A DNA stretch of 64,000 bases, from NCBI GenBank assembly GCA_963662155.1, contig OY759262.1, positions 20,316,430 through 20,380,429 of the forward strand. The letters run 5' to 3'. Origin of the DNA: Lamellibrachia columna (lineage: Eukaryota; Annelida; Polychaeta; Sabellida; Siboglinidae). The first letter of the stretch is position 1; each line of letters begins with the position of its first letter. A program made the translations under genes and the position numbers. The notes under the pieces were generated by a model that worked only from the letters and a program-made list of their open reading frames with translations, made no database searches and was not told the DNA's origin. This document shows positions 13,705 through 28,688 of this stretch, in pieces.

Positions 13705-14018
13705 ATAAAGGTAATGGTACCTCTTATATAGCGCGGTATCCAGTCCTTAGGACTGCTCAAAGTGCTTTACACTTCACCCCCTGGCAGACCTGTTCATTCC
13801 AAGGCCATCTCGACTTCTCTGGGAAGCATTCAGCCACGCTGACTCTTTGTCAACATATCCACCACTGTCTATAGCCAGGTATTCATTTACACAGTTGAGT
13901 GAACTGAGGCAAGGTGGGGGGAATAAAACTACCCAAGCTTCAAAACAGCAGCAAGAGGATTGAAACCCGGATTCTCTCGATTGAGAGTCCGTTGTTCTAA
14001 CCACTACGCCACCGTGCC
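13705..14018 (-). mobile_element. tRNA-derived SINE (minus)
   Basis: Read on the minus strand from 14018: GGCACGGTGGCGTAGTGGTT, with box A TGGCGTAGTGG (14001-14011) and box B GGTTTCAATCC (13957-13967). A central domain with GAAGCTTGGG follows, and is shared with the relative at 34050-34250. Confidence 0.8.
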
Positions 14019-14251
14019 ACACAACATATAATAAAGCACAGAGAAAAAAGGAGAAAATAAAAGAATGACAGTCAAAAGGCATATGATAAATTGTGCACCT
14101 CTTACAGTGATTTATGTGTTTGGTTCATTAGCAAGTATGTTCACAGATGTGTACTAAATAAGCAAAAGTGTATGATATACAAATTCAAACCTAAATCTTC
14201 CTTCACGTCTTCCTTCATGAAACATTTCATCTGTTTTGGCAGCAGTAACTC

Positions 14252-14482
14252 TTAAATGTCACCGATCACTAATGCGTCAACAACGTCCCCCTTTTTTAGA
14301 TTTGTCAGATCTTCTGTTTTTGGTGGTAGCATCAAAAGCGCATTGGCTGCACGCATGCTCAGTAGCCGACTGCTCATCTGACCTCCGGTACTTGTGGCCA
14401 ATGGCAGGTCACTGCCCTGTTGCCACGACAACTCGCAACGGTGATATTCGGGTCTCTGATCCAGCCTCATGTCGGCTGACAA
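14252..14482 (-). CDS. GPHN: gephyrin exon 18 (stop codon)
   Basis: Residues 648-723 and stop. Subdomain [16 protein letters not shown], then [20 protein letters not shown], ending in [10 protein letters not shown]. Acceptor CCTTTCAG. I could not fix a poly(A) site downstream; a SINE at 13705-14018 lies in or near the 3' UTR. Confidence 0.93.
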   Translation of the reverse strand: MSADMRLDQRPEYHRCELSWQQGSDLPLATSTGGQMSSRLLSMRAANALLMLPPKTEDLTNLKKGDVVDALVIGDI

Positions 14483-17400
14483 CTGAAAGGAAGGTTGAAA
14501 ATTATACTGGTGAGGTTTAGAGACTGTTACAGGTGTTTTTATTGTTTAAGATGGCAGACATAGCCCAAAATACGATAGACACTGGAACCTTGTTTGTCTG
14601 CCCACAGGTTCATAAGGGTTTTGGCTGGATTAACAAAGTGTGTGGACTGGTGAATCACATAATAGTTAAGTACCAGTAATATACAGTGTCAAAAAAAAAA
14701 AAAAAAAATTGTGTGGATTATTGAATCAAACAGAGAATAAAAAAACCAGACTAACAACTTGAGTAATGAGGTTTCAATGTATTTTGCTTGTGTTTACTGA
14801 AATTCCTATTGAGTTATTGGAACCTGGGAATTGTTATCAATCATGTGGTTTCAATCACTGCAGACATTAAGGTAACATAAATCTGTTAAGGCTGAAATTT
14901 AGTATTTGAATGTGTCTTACTACTTTCTATAGACGAAAGGAACAAATGTTTCATAACAAAAGAGCTTTCAGTTGTCATTCTTGTAATTTACTTCTACAAT
15001 TCTCCTGCAATGTTATATGTGGCAAATGCATGGTAATAAATATAACAATCTTGGTAATGGGTGTGCCTAAAAATAAAATAGTTATAGTTCTTTGACGTTT
15101 ATGAAGTTTGAAACACCAAATGAGGTAACGTTTACACTGGCAACACAAACATAATACATATTAAAGATTAAACAGTATTTTACTGCAGTGCCTACCATTG
15201 CTTTGATGATCGTGGAAGAGGGGTGTTTCCGGCCACCCATCTTGCGGATGGATGGCAGTACGTAGAGGTTGCAGGTGACAATGGCAGAGACAGGGTTCCC
15301 AGGCAAGCCAAAGAACAACTTCTTGCGATCACCGAAAGTCAGCGTTGCAAACGTGGTTGGCTTTCTGAAAGCACAAATATTCAGCACATTTACATACAAA
15401 TTTGGTTGAATTTATATTCCATACCCGGTACACACTCCTTCAAGAGAGCCTAGACAGCTTCGATCATCCAGTTCTGATCTATGTGTTGTTACCAGAGTAG
15501 AAACAAACACCGAAACTAGCTAGCTTTCTTGGCTGCTGCACCAACTATTTGGAATTCACCCCCTGTTAGTGTTCAGTAGGAAATATAATAAAATTTCCCC
15601 ATCACCTAAAGACATGTCTTTTTAGCCTTGTTTACTTAGCTCCGAAGTATAATCATCCATCTGTTAGCAACTTTAACATTGTATACTGATATTGAGAATG
15701 CCTAACACTTTGGTTTTGATATTATTCTGAGCTGGAGTTCCCAAGGAATTTGGTGCAACAGAAGTCTTTGTATTGTATTGTATTGTCACTATAAAATAAT
15801 AACAACCCATTGCTATTTGACAACATCAAAAACTGAACAATGACAATAAGGATTTTAAGATGCACAAAGATAGTTGTTACACCATAGCAAAGCAGGTTCA
15901 TGCCGGGGTTTCATGGAATGTTTACTTACCCTGGTTTCATAAAGACCCTAGCGAAGTGAACTGTGGCCTCCAAGTCCGCACACAGAACTGCCTTAATGAG
16001 ATCCTGAAGCCAGAAACAAGACACTCGTAGTGGACACATTAGATGTAACAATGCGAAAGTTAGAAACTAGATGGATAATCAAGAAATTTCTCAACTTTTG
16101 AATTCTGTGCATGTTTTGAAGACTTTGCATGCTGCGTTGTGTTGTTCTGCCCTCCATGGGAAATGTTGATATCACAGCGACTGATCGTGCAAAATTCGTA
16201 GCTATTGCCCAGCCGTAATGTTTGCACGAACGTAAAATCCGTCTGGTACCGCACAAGGAACCACTGTTTTTGCGGCACTTGTCTAGAATCTGGGCCCACC
16301 TCAATTTCGATGTTATTAACATTCAATATGTACAGTAGCCATGCACAATGCATGCTGAACTACGGAACAAGTAAATAATTAAACATGATATGCGTAAAAA
16401 CACATTTAATTGCCTTTTTCGAAGCTCAAATTCGCATATTTAACCTGCACCGAGTGCCATATTACTCTCTTTATTTGCAAGATGGCGACACTTAAAGCAA
16501 GGTAACTATGCGAACTCATGCATCGATAAAGGTGATTAAATGTGTTTTATGCACTTGGTTAATAATTTACATGTTCCGTAGTTCAGTATGCATTGTACAT
16601 GCATTGTGCAAATTTAATGTACAAACTGCATGTTAATAACGGCAAAATTTAGGTGGGCCAGGACAGGATTCTAGACAATTCCCGTTGTTTTTTGTGGCTG
16701 ATTTGATGATAACATTTTCGGCCGCATGTATTATTGGCAACGCAGTACTGATCTCACACCGTGAGTGCTCGATCAACAAACAGGAAGCGGAGCAGCCACT
16801 CACACATGCATGGATGGTATATCTGTATTGTAGATTATGAATCGGAGAAAAAACGACCAAATAAAAATCATTGAGCGGAAGTTTTTAGAAAATGGGATAT
16901 GATCTGCATATTCGTTTTTCTGTACACAGACTTTGAAACTGGAAAGAATACGCGAAATACGGAAGGATTGGCAGCTATGTATGCAACAACAACTGCGATT
17001 GTAGATGCACTGACCTTTTCTCCCATTGAGACGCCCCCTGATGTAACCAGCACATCAACCTGCTCCAGAGCTTCTTGGATCTGCTTTAGTAAAGACTCTG
17101 GGCTGTCAACCAAACAACTTTCCATAATACCAAAAATCAAATTCCTCACATTTTCAACCTGTGCACATAATTTGAGTTGGATAAAACCATATGGATTAGA
17201 AAGACTGCACTGATGCAGTGATGAATTGAGACAAGGGAGGATATTGAATCAGCCACATATGGGGCAGCTTGCTTGCCATACCATCTGGCGAGCAGAAGAA
17301 GAAATAGAATTCAGATCCTGAAGAAGGCGACCGATGGATGCAGAAACATTGAAACTACTTAAATTATTCTCCCAATTTATGAACGTTTCCCCCAACGTAA

Positions 17401-20400
17401 GTTAAGTATACTAACGTATCTTGTGCAATGCCAAGGTCGACGACAGGTACTTGGCGCTGTCGGAGGGCAGCCAGAAGGGTGATGCGGTTGCTATCCCGGA
17501 TCTTTCCTGGCTGCAGTGGGGCGTCAGGCTCCACCAACTGTTGCACAATAAGACAGCACCTATGTAAACACATGTTCTGCTGTGTGTTGGTTGATGCGTT
17601 TCATCAGCAGTTTTCCAAGTTATCTACACATAATTTCTAAGCATCATCTGTGTCACTACGTATAACCATTATATCAGAGGATACAGCAGTTGCATCAGTC
17701 TCTGCAATGTGGTTGACTATAGACATATTTTTGACAAGAATAATTAAATATAATTGTATTTTAGGTTTCAGGTTTATAAATATAACAGTTAGAAATAAGA
17801 CGATTCGTAATTCCTAAGATCAGAGGATGAATATAATTTGCACCTGCCTCATTGCCTGTTGACATCACTCCAACGGTCGGCAGTTTGTAGCAGCAGACAG
17901 TGCTGACACCTACAGTTGCGAGAAGGCCCAACTCTGCAGGACCGAGTCTTGTTCCAGCCGACAGTATCTTCTCGTTTACAGAGATGTCACAACCAACGGG
18001 TCTACAATGAAACATTCAGCTTAGAGGCTTGTCACCTGACAACTGATAGATACAGTGGACTGACTACACATTATTCATAGGCATCCGTCTATCTTAAAAG
18101 ATAGTGGAGCTGCGCCATGGGTAATAATCAATGTTCCGCACATCTGCTGTGATTAAAAAGTCATATGTTTGAGTGCTACAGTTTGATGTAGAGGCGTGGT
18201 AGTTCTTTCTGCGTTCCTGAATGAATCTGGCTTCCCACTAGGGTCTTTGAGGGCCACCTTCAGGAAACATAACCTGCAGTACCATCTGTATGCAGATGAC
18301 ATTCAGCTGTACAGACTTCACCGGAACGCAGGATGGAGAAGCTTCGGATGCAGTCGACTGCGTTGAGCGATGCATCGAAAAAGACCGTGAGGCTATTGTC
18401 GTTGCAGCACCAAACCAGAAACACTTACAACACATCACATGTGTTAACATGTGCCGATGTAAAGTTGCCACATCACTGACGATCCATAACATCGGGATTA
18501 CCATCAACTGTGGCTTAACAATGTTGTCACACTTGTCAGTCAGCTTACTTTCGACTATACAACATGTCAAAGATCAGACACTGTCTGCCCACTGATGCAT
18601 GCAAGACACTAGTCCATACCTTAGTAACATTGTGATTGGACTACAGCAATGCAGTCTACGACATTACTGAGACTCTTGTGACCAAGCTACAGATGGTGCA
18701 GAATTTGGCAGCCAGATTGATCGTGCGACAGTGAAAGCATCAGCATATAACACTTGTGCTGATTGAGTTACATTGGCTTCCCATTCGCTGGAGGGTCCAG
18801 TACAAACTACTGGTCATTGTTTTCTATGCTTTGCATGGCCTCGCACCAGGTTACATGTCTGACTTACTGACCCAGTAGGCACCTACCCACAACCTTCGAT
18901 CTGCTGATCTGTATCTGCTGCTAGTGCCACACTACAGATTGGAGGGCTATGGCAGACGTGCTTTCTCGGTGTCAGGACCAACATTATGGAATGCTTTGCT
19001 GTGTAAATTTAATAACATATTGAATACATTTTTATTTAGGCGTGCGTATTTCCAGTGAGGATTTACTGTGAAAGAGGACACTTTTTTATTAATATATTTT
19101 ATCCATTTATTTACTATAATTATTTATTTATAATATTTTTTAACTATACAAAATTAGTTATTATTTTATGACTGCATGCATGTTTCATACGCACCTATGA
19201 ATGGACTGGTCCCAGATATATGGCGCTTTAAGATTTTAGTAATAATAATATCACTCTGCACAATCAGTGGCCAATTGTTGTGGTCTGCCACAGCAGACTC
19301 TTATTATACATAACCTATATATTATACATAACCTATATACATATTACACACATAGAGGTTAATCTGAATTAAACTGCTACTTTCATTAGTGCATACGAGT
19401 TAATTGTCCTTCTTCTAAATATTGCTTAGATTTGGTTAAACATATATGTAATTAAAAAAGTACATTAGTTGTCTGAAAACTTATGTGCAGGAAACATACT
19501 CTAAATTGAGTCATTCAGTATGATTGCAACCAAGCCTTGGGAGAGACTCTTCTTACCTAATGTCCTGTCCAACAGATGGTGTCTGGAGTATTTCTATCTC
19601 TAGCTCAACAGCACCATCACTGGTTTCCAACAGCAACTTTGTGTCTTCGACCTGAACAACAGCATCTGCCCCAGGAGGCAGAGGTGCCCCGGTACTGATC
19701 CTCACACAGTGGCCCTGGGTCACAACCCTAGTCGGCTGTGGACGGGAACAAATATAAAAAAATTAACAAACTGCAGGAGAATTACAGGAGGGTGGATAGA
19801 TGGAGGATAAATGACCCGAGGGAAGAGATTGGGATGCAGTTGAGTTTAGTGGGAAGAATAGTAAGTAGCTGGATGATGTGGGTGAGACTGGTGCATATGA
19901 AAGTGGGCCGACTACCAAAGAGAGCACTGGCGGTAGAACAACGAGGCTGCAGGAAAAGGTGCAGACTACAATTAAGATGGGAAGATACTCTAAGAGGGAT
20001 GCGAGAAAGAACTGGAGAGAAAGGCAGAGGGGGATGAACTGTGGAGAGAAAGGCAGAGGGGGATGAACAGTGGAAAGGTGGAGGGGGATGAACCATGGAG
20101 AGAAAGGCAGAGGGGGATGAACTGTGGAGAGAAAGGTGGAGGGGGATGAACTGTGGAGAGAAAGGTGGAGGGGGATGAACCATGGAGAGAAAGGCAGAGG
20201 GGGATGAACCATGGAGAGAAAGGCAGAGGGGGATGAACTGTGGAGAGAAAGGTGGAGGGGGATGAATCATGGAGAGAAAGGTAGAGGTGGATGAACCGTG
20301 GAGAGAATGGTGGAGGGGGGGTGAACCATGGAAAGGTGCAGGGGATGAACTGTGGAGAGACAGGTGGAGGGGGATGAACCATGGAGAGAAAGGCGGCCAA

Positions 20401-23400
20401 TAGGAAGCAGTGGAAAATGACAACTACCCCGTATGAATGCTGTAGTCCATGAACTAGTCGGCCTCACCCTTTTATAAAAAAAGAACCACGAGGATGCATA
20501 AAATGCAAATGAACCTATTCAAGTTAGACTTGTTCATTTTGAGATTCAAAAGAGGATAAAGACACATGCTCATAAAATGTCTCACAGAATGGTTTACCCG
20601 GTCTAATTACACTGATCCCCATACCATAGGTCTCTGTGCCCCAGTTCCTCAGAGAGAGCCGTTTTGACTAATCTTTGTGTTCTCACATTAGCCAAGAGCA
20701 CTGTTATGTCCGAGTTGGGACCTTTAACACAATTATAAATCAGTGACTATTCGCTAAACCATCGTGTGGACAAGCCTGCAGATACTGACTGTCAGAATGA
20801 TAGCTCGTGTATGGATTTGCTACCAATTTCATTGAATATGGGTAACAGTTTCTGTATTGGTGGCAGCATATGGCAAATTAATCACACAACCCATGCATTT
20901 GCACACCTTACTGAGTGGTGGTAATAGTTTGCAAAAATAAAAATGGGCTGTACATGTAAAGCACAACAGGCAGAGCACACAGCTAATATTATAATTTTTA
21001 CAAAGTGGACTGTATGCAGATGAGATAAGTAGGCAATAAATAAGGTTGATCATAAGCCTTATCTGTACAATGGTCTGGCAAATAGCCTTTGCCCAATTGA
21101 AATGTGTACTTTGCGTGTTGTTCATACCACCGATCCTGCTGTAGAGTCGCCAAGCACGATTCTAGCACCCGCCCCATCAGCCGCTGAAGGAAACGTTGGA
21201 AGAACATCAAAACAGGTTAAACAATTATGAATGAAACTAACAGAAGGTGAATAGAAGGTGAATAGAAGGTGAATAGAAGGTGAATAGAAGCGAAACATGT
21301 GTTATATGAATACATCCTTTAATTTAATGGCACAAAACATTTGGACGTTCAAAGTAATTATGACGCAAGATTCACAGGAAGCAAAATGGCCAGATTTCAA
21401 TGCTGCTGCCTGTTGTAGCCAAAAATCTGAAATATTATTAGGCATAACTGATATTCCAGAACAAACTAGTGTAGACATCTTAAGCATTTGTATTGACTTT
21501 ATAGGAACTGACGAAAGAGGGGAAGCTTCATGTAAGTTTTAACTTCTGCTTTCCCTTTTTCTATCTTGTTAAATTCAAAGAACTAAACATAAATTGATAT
21601 ATGAAACTGTATTGATGCTGGAATTGTTTATAATATTTTATTATAGTTATACATTGAAAGGAGGTGTGAAGTTACCCGTGAAGTATGGACGCTTACAATA
21701 TTACATAATGTCTCACCAATGACTGCATAGCCATCTTTAACGGATGCTGGAAATGGTGGCAGAGGTTCTTTGGCAAATATATCCTCAGCCAACACCAACC
21801 CAAGTGCATCTACAACAGAAACACATTCGACTACATTTAGTAATAAAATGTACATAAAACTGACGTAGGCCAGTTTTATTTTACATTTCTGTAAAATGAA
21901 GGTCAAAAAGTTGTCTGTCAGGATGTTAGTTTGTGCGTGGGTTTGTTGTCAATTTGACAGACTGGGTCGTGTAAACCCCCTTGCGAGACCAATTAGTGAG
22001 ACAACGATTGGGTCACTGGAATTGGGACTGTTTAATTCCCCCGACTGTTGGTCGCAATTTTGAAGCAGTGGCCAATCAGTGACCACCACGACCTGTTGCA
22101 CCCATAGTGATCTTTCATAAAAGCTCAAGTGAGGATTTATGTGAGTCAATAGGTCGCAATCGCAGTGTCGCCTGACCAACTGGAGCACAAGTTGCTCGTG
22201 TAAACCAGACTTTATGCATACAAAATAGGTTTAGTGCAACAGACCCAGGAACGATCTACAAGTCACGGGACACTAGAGTGTGTTGAAGGCTGGTGGACGT
22301 ACCCTTGAAGGACACCATTTCTGTGTGCAGCAGGTCGGAATGTGCCAGAACCGTGGTGACAGCCTCGTCCACAGAGATCATGGGGTAGGGCGACTCTCGG
22401 TGCCTGTGCGCCACCCTCGTCAAGTCAACGGCACCTACACAGGGCAACAATCAAAGTCATCAAGTTCTTCTGTTGACAATTATGAATAAACTTCATACAC
22501 CTTCGATCATCTAGTCCTGATCTACTTTTTGTTCCCAGATTTGAAAAAACTGGAACTAGGGCTTTCTCGGTTGAATTTGGCGTCACATATCTACATCTAC
22601 TGCTAAAACAATATAAACAGCACTAATTAGTAGCTGCCTTGACTATTATAATTCACTACTAAATACCATTGCTAAAAGAGACTTGGCTAAACTCCAACGA
22701 GTACAAAATTGCCTGGCACGCCTTTTCACCATCACTACCTAAACAGTTACACTGGCTTCCTGCTACTTATCAAATTAACTTGAAGCTGTCCACTCTTACA
22801 CTCTATCTACACAGCAACCACCCTACTTGGCTAGTCTCCTGCATCTTTAAAATATCCCTAGGCAGCTCAGATCATCAATTTCACAACTTATTGTGCCTAA
22901 AACAAAACTTAACTTGGGCAAACGTGCTTTCTCTGTCGCTGCACCTAGGGTTTGGAATGAATTCCCCGTCACTTTGAAAACATCTGAAACTAGAGCTATC
23001 TTCCGAAAAAAACATATTTATTCCAAATTGCATTTCCACCATAAATCTTTGGTTGTCCCTCGTTCTGATAATGACTTTTACGCGTCCCTGTTCATGATTA
23101 CGCTTAATGATTCTGTTTTGTTACACCTCTGAGCTCAGGTTCCTGAGGATATAGGCGCCATAGAGGTTAACTATTATTATTATTATTGGTGTACTCAAAA
23201 AGTGCTCAATCTCAGCCTAAAGAGATGTGGTTAAAATACATGACTGAAATATGAGATGACAATGTCTCAGCAAAGAGAAAAACATTGCGTAAATAAACAT
23301 ACTCTTCCCACCATGGTTGCCATGGTTATGATGAGAGGTGCCATGGGAATGGTGATGCTGATGCCTATCCTGTTGTTGGCTATCCCCAGCGCTATGATGG

Positions 23401-26400
23401 TCGCCATGGTGATGGCTGTCATCCACTTTGGGGTGATGTTCACCATGGTGATGTTTCCCAGTGCCGGGGTGATGGTCGCCATGGTGATGCCGGTCATCAC
23501 CAGTCACATGATGGCTGTTACCAGACAAGCATCTATCGCCATGGCGATGGGCACTATGCTGAATAAAGTCAAGATAGGAAAGTGTCAATCATTACTGACA
23601 AGTTAACACATCAATCAGTTAAGGGGCCACACCTTATGTCAGCATACAGATAAACAGTCCCTTAGCACGGTGCAATGATTATGTATGTGCTGCTCTCTTT
23701 TGAATAATAGAAAAACATTTTCACTGCTATAAAGTTTCAAGTTATTTCACCCGAGCGACACCAGCGCTTTACTCCGAGTGAAACCTAGTATTTTACAATA
23801 CTATGAGTCTCTGATCCACTCATTTCAGATAAACATTCAAGCTGATTTGCCAATAGCTGGCATTGCCTATCCAGACACTGACACCAAAATGGTGCCTGGG
23901 TTAAAATTGTTGCAGTGACGAACGTGTTAAGGCATGACTACAAACGACACTGTAAGAGCTCTATCATAACTCGTGATTCGTGAACATTCACATAATGTGA
24001 AAATAGTTTTTATGCAATAACCAACACAAGTGTATTAGATAATTGAAATAGGCAAAATGATGACGTTTATTACAAAGTGAACTGCTTATCATGCAGCCAC
24101 TTTGGGAATACAGGAATGTGAACAGCCCCGTCTAAAAAGTTTCTTAGAGCCCACATTCCTACAAACATGAATATAACATATATACATAAAAAATGTTTCC
24201 TACATTGTAATGAAATAAAAACCATCACTATGCTTATAAACATAAAATATACGCAAAGAACATAAATATTCACCACCAATACACACATTTAATTACAAAT
24301 AAGATGGGGCCATTTCGCTACATGGTCATCCACAAACCTGTGACCACCCCACCATATTAAACATGAAAACAGTTTTTACTGTTGTGCATTTTTGCTGCAT
24401 AATTAAAGAAACTGATGACTGATGGAAAACAACGTGTACTCAGACGAGGCCTGACTGAGACTTACCTGTGAGTGACTGTGTTGTGCTGTAGCATGTTGTC
24501 TGGTGTGATGCTCATTGTTGGGTGTTTGGGGACTTTGCATGGCTGCATGCACGGATGATACAGTGTTCATGTTGTCATGCAGCAGGTCAACAGCGTGGGA
24601 GAGAGACGGTGTGATCAACTCCAGACATTCCTGTGTGGAACAAACAAGAAATTAGTAAATGACTGCTACATTTTGCAGACAAATTTGAAAGTTGCTCTTT
24701 ATCGATGTTATTTTGGGCGTTAGCTGTGCTTATGTTAGTCAGTTCCATAAACATAATACAAGAGAAACCATGAATTAGTAAAGATAAACAAATTCTGTTG
24801 CAATAATGACCACTGTGTAGGACCTAAATTAAAGAATAACCAGAAAAATAGGAAAATTAAATTCTCTTTAAAAGCATTTGCAAAACAAATGAAAAATATG
24901 TTCTTTCCCTTCTGTTAGTTGTTTTTAGTGCCTAGATATGTTTTACCCGTTAATGAAAATATTGATGTGATAAACACTTAGGTGTACTATATTTTGATTT
25001 CATCAAACCACATGTTGTAGTTAAAGTAAATTTGTATACATTGCAGGCATCGATTTGTCATGATAAATTGATGGGGGTCCACCAGACTCCCACTCTGCTC
25101 ACATTTTGGCACCTCCATTCACCTCATAAACTAAGGCTTAGATTACGGGCTGAACCATGAATTAGTTTCTTATCGTTTTAGTTAGTTAGGACTGAAATAT
25201 ATTACTCAAAGAATGTTAGAGCAGCAGGGTATTTTTGAACAAACAGAAGTGAGTGTTACCGCTCGGTACAGCCGATGTCAACGATGTCATCTGCTAGTTT
25301 AGCACAGGATTTACCGTTGTCTAAAGTGATTCCACTTGTATTTGGGTGAATACATTATTATACATTATTATTATTATACAATATTATTATATTATCATTA
25401 TTATTGTACAAGAACACATTCGACAATAACAGTCCCTTTGAAACTTAACCAGATGCATTAGAAGAGCTTGCTGATACAAGCATGGTTATTATCAGCATCA
25501 AGTACAACATTAGAAGAGCTTGCTGATACAAGCATGGTTATTATCAGCATCAAGTACAACAACATCAGCCCCTACCTGTGACGCCTTCTTGCTGCCCGGC
25601 AGGTTTATGATGACAGTCCTTCCACGGATGCCACACACAGGTCTGTTAGACACATACACAACATGTACTTAGTACTCACTATATGCTAATCCCACAATCC
25701 CCAGGGGCTGCTTTCAACCAATCAGTGGCAGGGCATGCAGGTTCAGACAGGTCTGTGACACTGTGTAACACCTATCATTAGTATCAACAACTGCTTACAT
25801 AATATGCAACAAGAAAATCATTTCAAAACCAAGTACTGTAAAACAACATTGAAGTCAATGTGCATGAGTATAAAAGGCCCTATTTTGTGGAATCAACTAA
25901 ATAAGGGTAGCAAAATAGCCATAATATGTTGACCTTTAAGAAATTATACAAAATGTTTTTGGTTAACAAATATATTATCTAGGCCTCAATAATCTGCCTA
26001 CTGCATGGTTGGGAATAATAATTTGTCGTATTTACTTTATATGATATGTTGTCACATTTTTTTATGTTGCCTTACTTTATTTAAATTATTTTTATGGATC
26101 TAACCATACTTATGCCTAATGTTTAATCTGAATTGATTACAACATTTGTGTATGTACTGTGAAATTGGAAATGCCAGTTCATAAGTAGTTACACTACTTG
26201 CATTTCCCATTCAACATTTCAATGTAGATTTTGGTGCATGTATATGTTAATGTTTTGTACCATATAGAAATGTTGAGTAAACACCTATAAATCAATAAGA
26301 CACAGTTAATGCATGGCAGAACCAACTCAAGCCAGTTGACGTTACTTTTTATACCTAGGCATTTCTCAAGATGATGTCAACGATAACAGTATTTTCAAAC

Positions 26401-28625
26401 AACTGACAGGAATCAGGAATTGTTTATTCGACAAGACATGTAACATAAATAACATAAACAAGGTAATCAATGTCTATATGTTATTGCAATATGCAAAAAT
26501 TAACTGCCAACGTGGGAACTACAAATGTGTCAAATTTATATTATGTGTAAAAAAAACTTAAATAACTACTTTCACATGATCACTGATTTTACACAAACAT
26601 CTTTTTTTCACAGGTTCCTTTTCCAAGTTTATGAAATGAGATATTTACTGGTTCGTCAACGACAACATTTTCCAATGATGTTTTTTAACTTGTTTACGCT
26701 ACCAAGTTTCCTGGTTAGCGTTTATGTGATTATAAAAGTATTACTTAATCTCAATGACAAATGATTCACTGTTTACTCTGCACTATCAATGTTTTAGTGC
26801 GTAAAATATGTCAATAAATGGCTGGAAGAGAATGTTATATGAAGAGAACTAACTTGCTCCTAACTGCCGTACCTAGATAACACAGCCAGTGGAGTGACTT
26901 GAAGTGAGCCTTGTAACATTGCCAGAGCCATTCCAGGAGCTTCTTTCTCCAGAATGCACTTGGTAGCCTTCGACACCAAACACGACCAACTCAGACAATA
27001 CAACGTACCACACGACCCACTGACACAGTATACGTCTATCTAGATATACACAATGACCCCATTCTGTCTCAAATGACTAATATGATTCTCGGAAAAGGAA
27101 TACAGGTTCACAGTAACCTGGAATTGTACCTAAAGATGAAAGAATCCTGTCCCTTTACAACATGCCACATTATATTGTACCAGTAACTTGATATACAAAT
27201 TGATGACAGTAAAGATACTATCTGCTGTAGTAATGAATACAGCTATGGATTATGAATGTGTGTACTAAAGTTGTAATACTAATTATGTGGGAGGAAAAAC
27301 GTGACAGGGTTGGGATTTCCATTGTCAGCTTAGAGCTGGCAGGGATTTGAAAATATACTAACTCTATAAGTCCACCGTTAACACAAGCAGTGGAATGTAA
27401 CAATAAAGATGTACTGACCCTATAAGTCCACTGTTAACACAAGCAGTGGAATGTAACAATAAAGATGTACTGACCCTATAAGTCCTCCATTAACACAAAC
27501 AGTGGAATGTAACAATAAAGATGTACTGACCCTATAAGTCCACCATTAACACAAACAGTGGAATGTAACAATAAAGATGTACTGACCCTATAAGTCCACT
27601 GCTAACACAAGCAGTGGAATGTAACAATAAAGGTGATATAAAAATTCATGAATTATTTCTGAACCAATACAGACTTCGGTGAAATTTTACCTCAGGGGTG
27701 ACATCACGAGGGGCAAAGCCAGTGCCCCCAGTGGTCAGGATGATGTCCACTGTCCCGTGGTCACTCCAGTCAATCAGCTTCTCCTGGACACGCAGATAAC
27801 AACTTCACTGATTTAGCGTCTCACCAACATCTCAATTAATTTAGCCATCATAAATCAGATTCAGTGATGTTCAAATTTTATAACAAAATTATTAAAAGAA
27901 TTGGCTTTAATTAATCACTAGATAGCGTAACTTGCATGAATAGCCTTATGTTATAGCGCACAGTAGAGTCAGATTTCTTTTCCACGGTTTGCCGAACTTT
28001 AACGGGATCTGGTCAAACACAATTTAATAGTTTGTCCTATGATTTCACCAAAATGAAATAACAAATAATACAAAAAGAGGAGGCATATGGCCGAATCCAG
28101 TTTTTACACGGAGTTGTTTCAAATGGAAAACTTGTGATAAAGTACATATTTTCTTGTGTCCATCACATAATTATAAACTTATAGCAAACTCATAGCAGTA
28201 GAGGCATACTTTTGATGCATGGCAGACTTCCAGTGAAACCCAGCAGATTTTGTTTTGATGTAGGTATATTTTGTAGCTTCATAAATGGTGACATTCGATC
28301 ACAATTGCAATCCTATGGATTAATACGGCTTTATACAGAATTTCAAGTCAAAATTACGGATTTCAACAAAACAGATTTGGCACAATTCTTGAGAATATTT
28401 GTGTCAGGCTGCCAACGGTATTATTTTGAATAAAATTAATAAATAATATTTTATCAACACAGTAAATAATTTAACAATTATGAAGTGACAGAAGTGTAAT
28501 GTCACAATATAACAATATCGATCTCTGTTCAATGAGGCGTGGTTATGTAACAATAGCACTTGTATAAATAGCTATGTAACAATATAGTCTTTAAATGGTC
28601 TATATATAGTATATATATATATATA

Positions 28626-28688
<63 letters not shown>

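Noticed and set aside
13957..14018. A tRNA gene
   Set aside because: Box A and box B are present but the cloverleaf is degenerate and the sequence runs into a SINE body, so it is a SINE head.
17220..17360. A Penelope-like element tail (CCTGAAGAAGGCGACCGATG)
   Set aside because: The phrase is reminiscent of such elements but too short to support the call.
19763..20423. Minus-strand frames of 136-213 codons rich in Pro/Ser ([10 protein letters not shown] repeats)
   Set aside because: They are translations of the 28-bp minisatellite and the LINE fragment beside it.
23256..23606. Plus-strand 116-codon Met/Val-rich frame
   Set aside because: It is the antisense of the histidine-rich gephyrin exon; the open frame follows from the CAT/CAC codons of the real exon.
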